NCBI GenBank assembly: GCA_009760855.2
Contig: WPIO01000126.1
Span: forward strand, 804,001 to 864,000
Origin: Cristatella mucedo
Lineage: Eukaryota; Bryozoa; Phylactolaemata; Cristatellidae
DNA: 60,000 bases
Direction of reading: 5' to 3'
Below the pieces are notes generated by a model. The model saw only the letters and a program-made list of their open reading frames with translations. It was not told where the DNA came from and did not search any database. Of the stretch, positions 1 through 10,867 are shown piece by piece (within the stretch, counting starts at the first letter, position 1; every line of letters starts with the position of its first letter). A program made the position numbers and the translations under genes.

Positions 1-544
1 GGCCGAGCGAGCGAGCGATGGCCGCGAGGCTCGACCCCCGGAGATCCGGCTGGCGCTCGACTCCGGCGCCGGCTCATAATTAATCCGGACTCGGCCGGTT
101 AGGCTGCAGTCGCGCTCGCCGCGATTGCCGCGCTCGCCGCGCCCATTGCGTCCGCGGCGGCGGCGGCCGCCGCCGCTTTTCGTGCGGCACGCGACACACG
201 TGCCGCGCTCGCTGTCCGTTCGGCGTCGCCGCCTCCGCCGCCACCGCCGCGCACCGAGCCGCGCGACGCCTGCGGCTGATGCGAGCGGAGAGCTGCGGCC
301 GCAGTCAAATGCACGCCGCAGCCTAGTGCGCGAGCCTAGCAACTCAGCAGGCGGGCTCACCTCCTCGCGCTCAGCGAGCGGGCGCGCCACGAAACTGCGC
401 CCGCTCGCTGAGCCGCCCACCCGCCGCCGCCGGCCGCTCATCGACAGCTCGAAGCGGAAGCGCCCGGACGCGGCGAGCGGAAGTCGCGCGCGCGCGCGAG
501 AGCGAGCGCAGTGGCAGCGAGGCGGCGAAGCCCAGTCGCTTAGC

Positions 545-643
<99 letters not shown>

Positions 644-950
644 TGCCGCCCGCCACAGCCACCACTGCTCGAACGACGATCGCCTCTGGCTGGCGCTGTG
701 CTCGCCCGAGTTGGCGAACTCGAGCGAGCGGAGGAGAGCGTGACCGCGCCGCTCACAAAATCCGTGCCGCCCGCCAGCGGCTCGAAGCTATCCGTAGCCG
801 TCAGCCGCGGCGGTGCAGAGCGGGGGCACCGCGGCCCACCGAGTCCGTCGCTCGAGCCGCTGTCGACGCCGGCCGCTGTCGACGCCGGCCGCGGCCGACT
901 GGACAGCGCCGCCGTGATCACTGCTACGAGGCGGCTAGGGTGAGTCGATG
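1..950. promoter_or_regulatory. CpG-dense block, promoter or 5' region candidate
   Basis: Very high CpG density and a GAGCGAGCGAG repeat at the start. It ends at a donor-like GGTGAGT (941-946), so it could hold a noncoding first exon of a plus-strand gene. No TATA box or credible start codon was identified. An 18-bp direct repeat (GCTGTCGACGCCGGCC) lies near 858-892. Confidence 0.4.
545..644. repeat. (CCG)n
   Basis: About 33 trinucleotide units with two CCA interruptions. Frames through it give polyarginine or polyalanine, which I do not take as protein evidence. Confidence 0.95.
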
Positions 951-1275
951 AGCAGAGACAGAGACAGAGACAGAGACAGAGACAGAGACAGAGACAGAGA
1001 CAGAGACAGAGACAGAGAGACAGAGAGACAGAGAGACAGAGAGAGACAGAGACAGAGACAGAGACAGAGACAGAGACAGAGAGACAGAGACAGAGACAGA
1101 GACAGAGAGACAGAGAGACAGAGAGACAGAGAGACAGAGAGACAGAGAGACAGAGAGAGAGAGAGACAGAGAGACAGAGAGACAGAGAGACAGAGAGACA
1201 GAGAGACAGAGAGACAGAGAGACAGAGAGACAGAGAGACAGAGAGACAGAGAGACAGAGAGAGACAGAGAGGGTG
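950..1275. repeat. (GACAGA)n / (GAGACA)n
   Basis: About 325 bp of purine-rich hexamer and octamer repeats starting right after a GGTGAGT donor-like string at 941-946. Confidence 0.95.
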
Positions 1276-1565
1276 AGAAAGAACGCTTAGGATCCCGTCC
1301 GGCCTGACGAGTCCAGCAATGGTACCCGTCAATAGCAGCCGGTCTCGAACGCGAGACCCGGTCTCGCATTCGAGACTGCTCAACAACAGGGCTCGATCAA
1401 TTCCACTCCCTGCTCCTGCAATGTTGAATAACCAGAAAGCGTGGAGCAAATTTGCCGCGCGTCAGCAAATGGCCACAGCTCTTTTTTCGAGACCTCACAG
1501 CTTGACGTGCAGACGATGGAGGCTTTTTCTATAGATGAGAGTGCGACGTGAAAAAATACGGGGAT

Positions 1566-1648
1566 CGGCTTTAAGAAAAGCCTCGTTTGCATAGCGGCAG
1601 AGAACCTCGGTGGCTTTGGCCACCATTTGCCGCGGACAATAGCGAATT
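1566..1648 (-). mobile_element. SINE-B 3' fragment
   Basis: AAGCCTCGTTTGCATAGCGG CAGAGAACC and TTTGCCGCGGACAATAG match the SINE-B body and tail. Confidence 0.6.
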
Positions 1649-1784
1649 TTATATTTATAATTTTATATTTATTACAGCATTTAGTGGATCTTTGCGATTC
1701 ATTTTTCGTGTGCATGTACCTGCTTACACTGTGCTTGCTTCCAGAGGATGTCACCACCAATCATTTTTTAATGCTTTCTATACA

Positions 1785-1862
1785 GCATCTGTAAAGTACC
1801 TAGAAAGTGATTTAGTTCTCCGAGGGCGCTATGCAAATGTATTGTTATTGTTATTAATATTC
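1785..1862 (+). mobile_element. L2-like LINE 3' tip
   Basis: AAAGTACCTAGAAAGTGATT, GTTCTCCGAGGGCGCTATGC and an ATTGTT tail match the family 3' stem-loop. Upstream family similarity is not clear. Confidence 0.6.
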
Positions 1863-1968
1863 TCAAGCGACTGAAAGATGGCCACGACCTGCCTGCATGG
1901 CTCGCTCGTTACGCACCCGCATTTAAGAACGCCCTAAGCCTGTAAAAAAGACCACGGTGTAGATCCTG

Positions 1969-2331
1969 AGTGAAAGAGACCGTATTCGTACAAAATCTGC
2001 CTTGCTGAGAACTCAGAGCACCTGCTAAAAGAAATTCCATTCGTGTTATACTAAGCAACATGCAAAGGCAAAAAAAGGAGTAGGTGAAGTACTGCTATTA
2101 TTCCCGCGTAGCAAACTACACCATTCTAAGATAAATTGCAACACTTATGAAGATTAACCGACTGGAGATAGATGGCCATACTAAGTAAAATAGCGCTATT
2201 CCGTAAAATAGGCTCCACGAGCCAATCTCCTATAGTAGCTACACATAATCCGGGAGTCCTGTTTAAAAAATTAACAAGTGTGCTGAGTTCTCAGCAAGGC
2301 AGATCTTGTACGAATACGATCTCTTTCACTC
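1969..2331. mobile_element. MITE-like element with ~52-bp inverted ends
   Basis: GAGTGAAAGAGACCGTATTC and the following GTACAAAATCTGCCTTGCTG AGAACTCAG at 1968-2024 are the inverse of 2281-2332, with only a few mismatches. The roughly 255-bp middle is AT-rich and non-coding. The size and absence of an open frame fit a miniature inverted-repeat element. No clear target duplication was seen. Confidence 0.6.
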
Positions 2332-3157
2332 TCATTTAAACGAAACCGATCTTGCGAAATCGTTCAGACCCGCACTCGAATGGGCGTGATCGTGGCGCTT
2401 CGTAAATTCATTGCTCGTCGAGACGAGCTCCTCGAGGGGATTTTTCGCCCACTTCTGCCTCATCCTCATCATCAGGAGAAATCGCGAGGTCGCGACGGCG
2501 TAGGCTCTGCGTTTAGGCTAAGAGCTGCAACTGCACGCTTTTTGTTGATCGAAAGTGAATATCGAGATTCTAAGCGCCTCAAGTCGGCTCGACGCCTTGG
2601 CAGCAACAGCGCGCCAACGGATGCCGCCTCGATAAAGCGATGCCTGCCAGTATCGTCGAGTCATTGACGCGAAATTACGCCACCCAAAGCGTAGCCGAAG
2701 AAACGCCTGGGCAACCAAGTCGCGCAGCAGCAGACGGACGCGCGTCGGCTTCGCGGTCGCCGTGTCAATATCTTGGAAGCAACGAATGACCCTTTAATGT
2801 AGTGAAGCGCGTACCGCTGAGCCGAGACATTTTAAATGAGTGCCCGCCGTCGGCTGCAACCCCGCCCGGCCGCGTTCTACCCGCGAGCCCGGCGCGCGGC
2901 GACGATCTGGACGCCGAAGGGACTCGCGGCGGCTGCGGCTGCTGCAGCTACCCGCCAGCGAGCGCCGACGAGGCAAAGGGGGCGAGGCGGCGCGGTGCGT
3001 AGATGCCCCATTAGAAGCCAACCGGACCGGTTCAAACGAACGCCAGTGGACGCGCCTTTTCATTGATTGATTCGTGTTGCAGAATGCCATTGTCGGTCGC
3101 GTAGCGTCGTCGCAAAGGCGGAAGCGCGACTCGCTCGCTGGCCTGGCGAGCGAGCGT

Positions 3158-3197
3158 CCGCGCGGCGCGCTCTCCCGACGGAGAGCGCGCCGCGCGG
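3158..3197. repeat. Perfect 18-bp hairpin with 4-nt loop
   Basis: CCGCGCGGCGCGCTCTCC, loop CGAC, then its exact reverse complement. A second near-palindrome (CGCTCGCTGGCCTGGCGAGC) lies just upstream. Confidence 0.95.
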
Positions 3198-3857
3198 CGC
3201 CGCGTCGTCGCCAGTGAAATCCGTCGAAGGGAGCTGGCGGTCGTGAGTCGTCGGCCACCGACGATAAGACGTTGGCGCACCGCGGCGAGAGGCGGGTGTG
3301 CGAAATCGAGCCGCTTTGAACGCCCTGCACCGCGTGCCCGGTGTAGCCGCGGGCTGCCACCGGCGGCATGTTTACTTGCGAACGCATTGCTGCGACCCTC
3401 TCAGGCGAGCGCGCCATTGGGGCGCGACAATGAATGAGCTCATGAAATTTTAACGCGGCATAAATCAGTCGGCCTCATTATAAGTGCGCTGCTGCGGCGG
3501 CGGCGCTAAGGCTGCCGGAGATTGCGCTGGCCGGGAATGCCGCCTCGAGCAGTCGCCGGATCGAGGCGTGTGCACGGAGCTGCCGCGGCGCACGGCTAGC
3601 CGCGGCGACCGCGAATGTCTACGAGAAAGCGCCGCTGCAAGGACATCGGTGCGTGCGTGGCGGCGTCCGCTCCGACGCTCGCCTTTCTTTCTTTTCGCGC
3701 GCCGGGCCGCGACGGTAGCTCGTGCGCGAGCTTGTGCTCTCGACCTTTCTCGCGCTTTCTCACGCTTCCTCACGCCTCGTGTCGGCTCCGAGCGTTCGTT
3801 CGAGCACCTCTAACGCGGCGCTGGCGCCGCGCGTTCTGCTCGTCCGGCCTACACGCG

Positions 3858-3902
3858 GCGGCGGCGGCGGCGGCGGCGGCGACGGCGGCGACGGCGGCGG
3901 CG
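3858..3902. repeat. (GGC)n
   Basis: About 14 units with GAC interruptions. Confidence 0.9.
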
Positions 3903-4059
3903 GACCGTACTTCAACCCCCGTACGCCGCCACATTACCTCGGTCCGGAGAACCGAGGGCTCGCTCGTCGCCGTCGTTCGGCTGCTCGACGCGCGGTTGGC
4001 GCGCCGAGCCGTCTGCTCAAGAGCGGCACAGCGACGCGAGCACGAGAAGCCACAGCTCA

Positions 4060-4103
4060 CGCTTAGCGCGCGGCAGGCGCTGACCTCCGCCGCGCGCTAA
4101 GCG
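4060..4103. repeat. Perfect 15-bp hairpin
   Basis: CGCTTAGCGCGCGGC and its exact reverse complement, 14-nt loop. Confidence 0.95.
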
Positions 4104-4369
4104 CGGCCCTGCGCTCGCTCGCGCCGTCGCGGCGGCGGCGGGCGCGTGCGGGGGCGTCGTATGCGAAAGCGGTAGCGAGGCCGAGCTCCCCGCGAAACTG
4201 CCGGCGTTCTCAGCGCGACTGTCGATAAGCGACGCTACAAACCTGCGGCACGACACGAGGGCGACGTGCGGTCGACGCCCAAGGGTGCCTAATGATATTT
4301 TCGCGACAGAGTGCGCCGGCCTGCTTGGTAAACTAGGCAAGAATGCAACAATGCAACAATGCAATGTAG

Positions 4370-5715
4370 TGTGACGTAATTTCTGTCCGTCTGTAACTTC
4401 ACGAGCCACAAAGACAAAGCGGAGTTAGGCAGGTAAGTTTTCTACAGGGCACTCACAGCCCAAGCGGTTTTCGGTGCGCATCTGGTAGCCAACAGCCTCC
4501 ATTTCACGAAACAAAGAGGAAGTGAGAAGCACAGCTGAGTCAGAAGGGCAGTCGACGCGGGGTTTAGCATGGAAGCAGGTTGGATAGAATGTGCCACATT
4601 CGGCAGCAAGAAAGTAGACGTCGTTGCGTACGAATTGTGGAGACGAGTTCCACAGTCCAGTACCTGCAGGACACAAGCTTCTGTCGCCAACGGTCTTTGA
4701 GCGAAGGAATGGAGCAGCTAATTTATTGTCAATAGAGGATCTGAGAGCACGAGGAGGTTGAAATTGATGCAGCAGCTCAGCTAGGTATGAATGAGCCAAG
4801 CCGTAGCGGGCCTTGAGGGTCAGCCAGTACAAGAACTTTGCTCTGTATTCGTGAATCCACCGGAAGCCATATAAGCTACTTCAGCAAAGACGACACACAT
4901 TCAAACCTTTCGGATGTTGTAACTAGCCATGCAGCCATATTCATCTCTAGCTCCAGTGGCGTAGTGACTTTTTTGGGTAGCCCAGCCAAAATGGAATTGC
5001 AATAATCTAGCCGAGACAGAACTATGGAGCTTAGGTAAATTTTTGCAAGTCATCGTAGTAGACAGTCCCTAATCTTAGGAATCGGATGTGAAAGCTGGCT
5101 GTAAAGGCTGTTTTCTTACTACACCTAAATTTCGAGCTTACGGTGCCGGTCTCACAGCAGCAAACTGTGATAATCAGATAATAATTAGATAATCATAATC
5201 ACCTATTAGAAGGGCAAAGTTTTCCAGTCCAGCCATACGCTTAGGGCGTCCTACAAGTGGCAGTTCTGTTTCATTGTCGTTAATTTTAAGAACATATGCC
5301 GACCTCTTGGACCACATTTCTGCAAGGCAAGCATTCAGTTTATCAGCAGCTGCAGCAGATTCCAGCGGTTTAAACGACAAGTACAGCCGAGTATCGTCAG
5401 CATACAACTGACGGTTGATCTCAGGGGCCCAAATAAATTTCTCTAGAGATTCAGTAGGAATGGAGAACAGCAACGGACCGAGAACAGATCCTTGTGGGAC
5501 TGCAGAGCGGACTGGTCTGGCGGATGAAACCTGACTCTCACACGACACTGCTTGAACACGATCTGACAAGCACATCTTTTTAAACCACACCAGTGCTTCA
5601 TCTGCCAGACCGATAGTTGCTTTCAATCGCTCAAGGAGAACATCGCCATCAGTAGCATCCAAGGCTGCTCGTAGATTTAGCTCGTAGATTTAGCTCGTAG
5701 ATTTAGCATTTAGGG
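4370..5715 (-). mobile_element. Second LINE family (LINE-B): reverse transcriptase and C-terminus, decayed
   Basis: Minus-strand relic. The reverse transcriptase core at 5660-5174 has AVPQGSVLGPLLFSIPTESL and the catalytic LYADDTRLYLSF, then NACLAEMWSKRSAYVLKIND. The C-terminal part (4832-4425) has LAELLHQFQPPRALRSS and FLRSKTVGDRSLCPAGTG. The 3' untranslated end has GTAACTTCACGAGCCACAAA. Stops and frameshifts are frequent. It pairs with the copy near 56 kb. The upstream end has a three-fold tandem repeat of AGCTCGTAGATTT at 5668-5708. Confidence 0.85.
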
Positions 5716-6137
5716 TCGGGCCGTGCTATTCTCACCGTTATTGCTGCATATGATATCATCGATTGCACGAAAGAGAGCTGTGTCAGTGGAATGGTGTCAC
5801 TTGAATCTCGACTGAAATTTGTTTGAAAATTTATTCTTTTCCGTGTGCGCTACAAGCTGCTTAGCTGTGAAAAAAGTTTTCCAGAATCTTCGACAAAAAG
5901 AACAAAGAAAACTGGGCGATATTTTTCTACGATCTCTGAACCCAATCCAGGCTGTTTATATATCGTTCGATCGATGGCCGATTTGAAAAACTCGGGCTGC
6001 ATTCCGCGTTTTCCAGAGCAGCAACTCAGTTATGGCTGAGTTGAATTTGTCTGGCACTAAAAATCACGTAGTGAATGGTAAAGGGTTTTCAGCAGACGAG
6101 CTCTTTTTAATAGACATGATTAAGGGAAAAATACAAA

Positions 6138-6296
6138 ATATATTTTATTTGAATAGCACGCTAAGACTTAATCACTCTTCAGGCACTTCACATATGCCAG
6201 AGGGCTCAAGCCTACCACTTTGGCGGTCAAATACATTCACCTTGACCTTGGGGGGGGGGCGACCGTCTTAATCGCTGGGCTAAACCAGCGCGGCAA
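6138..6296 (-). mobile_element. SINE-A with internal expansion
   Basis: Tail (AATAGCACGCTAAGACTTAA) at left, head (CGCTGGGCTAAACCAGCGCG) at right. Between them lies about 30 bp of extra DNA, including a G-run at 6249-6259, in place of the anticodon-side segment. Confidence 0.75.
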
Positions 6297-6478
6297 CCAC
6301 ATCGCATGCAGAAACATTGAAAATATCTCTTAAGGAACGTCACACTTTGCAGCTCAATAATTGCTTTAGTCGGAGTGGCTTTATGGAGGCACGAATACGT
6401 GCGATTTTCTTTAACGAAGAAGGCTGAAAATTGTCAGTCGAGCAGCTAATATATGGGGATTGAGACTTTTCTTCGCAG

Positions 6479-6801
6479 AGTTGGCAAGGGAATCGCTCAC
6501 CGACGCCGGAGGCAGAATTGGGTCACAGTCTCGTGAATATGAGACTGCCGGAAATGTAATGGTGACCGGCGTGAAAGATCCATCTGCGCAGAGCGGAAGG
6601 CGAAAGCCTGCCTCTTCTGACTCTGATGCGGGAAGGTCCGGCCGCCGGCCAGCGAAGCAGCTGAACCTTCGGCAGAATTCGCAGAATGCAGAGGCAGAGC
6701 CGCAAGTGATCGAGCGCTTGCAGCGCTACAAGAAAAGGATAGCGCGACCGACGCTCTCATCTGTCGCGGGCGAGCACCGCGCTAGTCCGATCTTGGTCTG
6801 A
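6479..6801 (+). CDS. Candidate terminal exon, unrecognised hydrophilic protein
   Basis: Begins right after a good acceptor (GACTTTTCTTCGCAG) and stays open for 107 codons to a TGA. It enters with two bases of a split codon. The product has ordinary composition, unlike the GC-driven frames around it: LARESLTDAGGRIGSQSREY near the start and VIERLQRYKKRIARP near the end, rich in Ser, Gln and Arg. No domain is recognised and no upstream exon was found. Confidence 0.3.
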
Positions 6802-7827
6802 GAGCGCGGCTTCGCGACGACGTTCTGTCAGAGCAGCCCAGTGTCTGCCATCTTGCCCCGAAAGTCAGCCCACTAAATCGCCGACAGTGACTCGCTTTGA
6901 CTGACGGGAGACGAACAGGGCGAGCGCCGCGCGCGCGCGCGCGCGTCGGGTCGCTGTCGAGCTCGAGCGACCTGGGCGACGCTATTAGGCGCCGCCCAGG
7001 TCAGCTGTCATGGCGTGCCGACGCGGCGGCCGCCGCCGCCCGACCCTGCTTTGCCGGCGGTACGGTGAGCTTGAGGTGCGTGCGTCGGTCGTTTGGCCGA
7101 TAGGCCTGAGCCGCGGCCCGGCGGTGGCGACCGGCGGACGCTAGCGCGCGGCAGGCTTCCGGAACGACCGGCCGCCAGCGGACTTGACAGCGGCGAATGT
7201 GTGTTCGACCCGGCGCCAAAGGGTTTCGCTAATCGGCGCCGCCACAGACTAGCCGGTTGAGAGCGCGTCGGCGGCGAATGACCCGCGGGTTCGCCTGCCC
7301 GCTTAGCGTGGCCTCTGACTTGAGAGCCTGACGTGTCCACCGCATTGCTATTTCAATAAAGCCGAGACAGCCGCCGATAACCTCTGCAGATCAAAAATAC
7401 TCGTCGTCCGACAAGGTCTGACAAGCAGAGCTCCGGTCGCCACCGTTTAAGGGGCCGCGCGAACCCGCTGCGAATAGTGTCTCCCGATGAGACATTCTTT
7501 AGCCTGGTCGCATTTAAGATTCAGGAATTGGCAGCAGTCCACGAGCGAATATTGACGAATCTTACATCTGGCCTGATCGCAGTCGAAGCAGGGTTCCAGT
7601 TCGAAGTTGGCAAGAGAAGCTCCGGGATGTAGCGGCGTCGGGTGACCGCGACCTTGACCGGTAGGACTTACCGGCGTGGAGACTGGCTAGCAGATGAGTG
7701 TTGCTCTCGGCGGTAGGAGGAGGGCGCCTGCACAACAGATGGCTTTGCGGTCTTCAGCTGCCCGTCCAGCGATGCGCATCGCTGCGGGATCTCTAGAAGA
7801 TTTCTCGAAACGGCTGCTAGCGCTCAC

Positions 7828-7966
7828 CTGTACCGCCGTCTGTCGCGCGGGCAAGGAGCGAGGAAGAGGAGACATGAAACGCTGCTTGAGAAGCGGCGCA
7901 GTCGTTGCCTCGTACTTCCGTGTAAACCCGTGCTAACCCCGCGACCTTGATCTTGTACTCTTTCAT
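7828..7966 (-). CDS. Candidate first exon, unrecognised
   Basis: ATG at 7966 reads MKEYKIKVAGLARVYTEVRG and 26 further codons to a strong donor (ACAG/GTGAGC), leaving phase 1. Composition is not the Arg/Ala/Pro-rich noise of the surrounding CpG-rich DNA. The next AG downstream (CCGCAG near 7774) gives a short open tail ending in TAG. No family is recognised. Confidence 0.22.
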
Positions 7967-8161
7967 TACCCCGCTTCGTTGGAATCTTGAGCGCTCGCCG
8001 CAGCAGCCGCCGAACACAACTAGACGATCCGTGCGCGGCGCTGACGCAAGCCGGCGAAGGCCGCGGCAACGCCCCGGCTCCGGGCTGCTGTGTCACCGTT
8101 GGCTCCGTTCGCAAAGCGTCCGCGGCGAGGGAGCGCCACGCCCCTTCACCGCCTGTCGCCA

Positions 8162-8192
8162 CTTAGTTCCCGGCTCCTCGTCGGGAACTAAG
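8162..8192. repeat. Perfect 11-bp hairpin
   Basis: CTTAGTTCCCG, a 9-nt loop, CGGGAACTAAG. Confidence 0.95.
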
Positions 8193-8208
8193 CGAAACGC
8201 TGGTGGCA

Positions 8209-8209
8209 A

Positions 8210-8240
<31 letters not shown>
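8209..8240. repeat. (GGC)n
   Basis: Ten pure units followed by GGAAGAAGAA. Confidence 0.9.
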
Positions 8241-8280
8241 AAGAAGAATGGACGTAGGGCCTGTCGCTCGCGCGCGAGCA

Positions 8281-8318
8281 GCCCGCCTGCAGTGCGCCTG
8301 CAGTGCGCCTGCAGTGCG
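8281..8318. repeat. 12-bp tandem repeat CCTGCAGTGCGC, three units
   Basis: Three near-identical units, each holding a PstI-type CTGCAG palindrome. Confidence 0.9.
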
Positions 8319-9249
8319 ACGCGTCGGCGGCGAGGCTCCGGGCGTTAGCCCGGCTCCGGCGCCTCCTCTCTTGCGTGCTCCGGCGCGCGGAGTGCGCCGG
8401 AGCGAGCATTGGGATGCGCACGACGGCCGCTGCAAGGTACGACGGAGTGCGGCGAGCGCTCGCGAACGCATCGAGCCCCGCCTGCCTACCGGCCCCCGGC
8501 TCCTCTCCCAGCTTCGCCGTCGAGCGCAACCGCGCGTCGGCGACCGGAGCCGAGAGGATTGGGCGTGCGTCAGCCCGTGCTTCGCAGAGCTCGAGTGACT
8601 GCCGGACCGCGTTGGCACCTTCGCGATGCGAGCGCGCTGGCTGCGGAAAGCGAGGGTCTTGTTGAACAGCCCCAGTCCGGCGGCTGCGTCTTAGCGGCCT
8701 CCGACGGGCGAAGCGCGCGCCGAATCGTGGGCCTCCCTGACCGGATTTTTTTTAGCGAGTCTCACGAGCTTTCTCACGCTCTCTTGCTCTCTCTCGCTTT
8801 GAGTTAGCTAGCAGCTGCGCTGCCTTGCACCGACTTCTACAGCCGCATTTTGCTTGAGGTGACAGGTAATCTTTGCTGACCGCGGCCGCCGATCTGATAG
8901 CGTGCTCACAATAGCGCAGCGTTAACCCTCCCTCCCCCGCCACAATTCGGTAGCCTTCTCTCGTCCGGACCTCTGCCTCTCCTTGTTTACCGCAGGAACA
9001 AATGGAGGGAAGCCGGACTGCCGGGATGCCTAGCAGCGCTCCCATGACCTGGCCACAGGGTCGAGATAATGAGTCAGAAGGCCTTGGACGCACTGCCGAC
9101 CGCGATACGCCCATCCAGATGGGAACGCCAGCCGCGGTGGCGGCTGCCGCTGAGTCCTCGGGTGGCGTCATTGCAAGCGCGACCCGCGCGTAAGGGGGGA
9201 AAGAGAAATGAGAGAGTGTTCGAGAAGGGGAGTGGGAGAGAAGGGTAGA

Positions 9250-9499
<250 letters not shown>

Positions 9500-9572
<73 letters not shown>

Positions 9573-9605
9573 ACACACACACACACACAGAGACAGAGAG
9601 AGGCA
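9500..9605. repeat. Compound microsatellite (TA)n(GA)n(CA)n
   Basis: TA to 9540, GA to about 9568, CA to about 9588, then GACAGAGAGAGG. It grew from the SINE-A 3' tail. Confidence 0.95.
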
Positions 9606-10058
9606 GAGAGCCCAAGTGAAACGGCGGCGAACGACTACCCAGCTCTTTGTGTTCGCGTCTAAGGTGCTCGCGAAATACTGACAACCCGACACGCGTACGA
9701 CTTGACACGGATTTTTGCGACAGACGCCATGCACGGCCCGGAAGCTTGCTCGTAGAAGCCTCTCGCTGAAGCGTCGGCGCTGCTGCGCAGTCGTAGCGAC
9801 AGGTGTCCAGGCTCGATGCCCGCCCAGGCTCGCGCCAGGTAGCACTCGCCCAGCGAGTCTGCGGGCCGGCGGCCAGGCTCGCCGCACGACTTTGCCGCGC
9901 CCGCTGGCGAGAGTTCACGCGCTCGGGCCGTCGCGCCGTTCAGGCGCCTCGACGGCCGGCGCGCTACTGCGCCGCGCTTCGCATCCACCTTCTCGACGCC
10001 ACCAGCGTTTTTCAGCGGCGCCGCTCCATTGCAGACGCCGGTAGCAGGAGCCGGAGGC

Positions 10059-10368
10059 ATGAGGGCCGGCGCCGCTTTGATCTGCCTGGCCGCTTTCGTC
10101 GCGACCGCGACCGCAGCCTCGCAGCTCGAGACGCTCGTGACGGACGCCACAGCGGTCGAATCTCAGAGAGAGTCGGTGGCGTCGGCGGTGACGACGACAG
10201 CGTCCGTCACGCCGCCGAGCGTCGACCTCCGCGCGGCCGCGAGCGCCGACGCCGCAGGTGCGGAGCCAGGGGCTGCGGCGGCGGCGGCCGACGACGACGA
10301 CGAGGACCAGCTGAAACTGTACGACCTGGTGTCGTCGCTGACCCCTAGACGTCGCGTCAAGAGGCCGA
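10059..10368 (+). CDS. First coding exon of a secreted proprotein (unidentified)
   Basis: Opens with ATG at 10059. Residues 1-20 form a clear signal peptide (MRAGAALICLAAFVATATAA). A Thr/Ser/Ala-rich region follows, then an acidic DDDDED run at 78-83, then QLKLYDLVSSLTP and a basic furin-like site RRRVKR at 97-102. The reading stops being exon-like at a consensus donor, GTGAGT at 10369, leaving phase 1. Signal peptide, acidic spacer and convertase site suggest the pro-region of a secreted or membrane protein, possibly a peptide precursor. The rest of the gene was not found. An in-frame ATG 30 bases upstream would bury the signal peptide, so 10059 is preferred. Confidence 0.5.
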
Positions 10369-10717
10369 GTGAGTGTCGCGCCCGCGACTTACGATTGCCG
10401 AAGCGGAGGCGGAGCGTCTGCGTTGCCCTAGGTGACGAGCCCTGACCGGAGCTACGATCGGCTGGCCGCTGCAGCGAGAGCCCCGGCAGCGCTGCGCCGT
10501 CGCGGCAAGCGCGCTCTGCGGTGGCGGACGAGGCGAGATTCACACGCCAGACGCCAGACGTTGCGCCGACAAGTCGCGTGCGCGAAGTTCGAGGCCAGCG
10601 GGATTGCATCGGGATAGCAGTAGCAAGGCGGGCAGCGAGTCACGCAGGAGCCCGCGACCGCACCGGTCCTGGCCTAGCTCGATAGCGATTATAATAATAA
10701 TGATGATGATGATATGG

Positions 10718-10848
10718 ATATCATTTGTATAGCGCCCTAAGAGAACTTAATCTCTATTCAGGCGCTTCACATATACCACGGGGCTCGAGCTCACGACCTC
10801 GGCCAGACCTTGGTCGGGGCGAGCACCTTAACCACTGGGCCAATCCAC
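10718..10848 (-). mobile_element. SINE-A
   Basis: Stem-loop tail (TATAGCGCCCTAAGAGAACT) at the left and the tRNA-like head (GGCGAGCACCTTAACCACTG) at the right. ATG/ATA repeats flank the tail. It directly neighbours an L2-like 3' end. Confidence 0.82.
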
Positions 10849-10867
10849 ATGATTATTATTATATATT

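Larger units (their letters stand above)
2690..4300. promoter_or_regulatory. CpG-dense block
   Basis: GC-rich with GGC repeats and two perfect hairpins. Many overlapping long frames on both strands are composition artefacts. No exon with supporting splice sites was found. Confidence 0.4.

Noticed and set aside
371-643. Minus frame with a polyalanine tract
   Set aside because: Product of (GGC)n on the other strand; not supported by splice sites or flanking protein-like sequence.
125-943. 272-codon plus frame
   Set aside because: Polyarginine from the (CCG)n tract and Arg/Pro/Ser noise; high GC depletes stop codons. No domain or start context.
935-1369. Long RD/SL repeat frames on both strands
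   Set aside because: Direct translations of the GACAGA microsatellite.
2380-2667. 95-codon plus frame with near-normal composition
   Set aside because: No recognised domain and no convincing splice acceptor or donor; left as unassigned.
4433-4440. GGCAG/GTAAGTTT as a plus-strand splice donor
   Set aside because: Lies inside the minus-strand LINE-B 3' end; no open frame precedes it.
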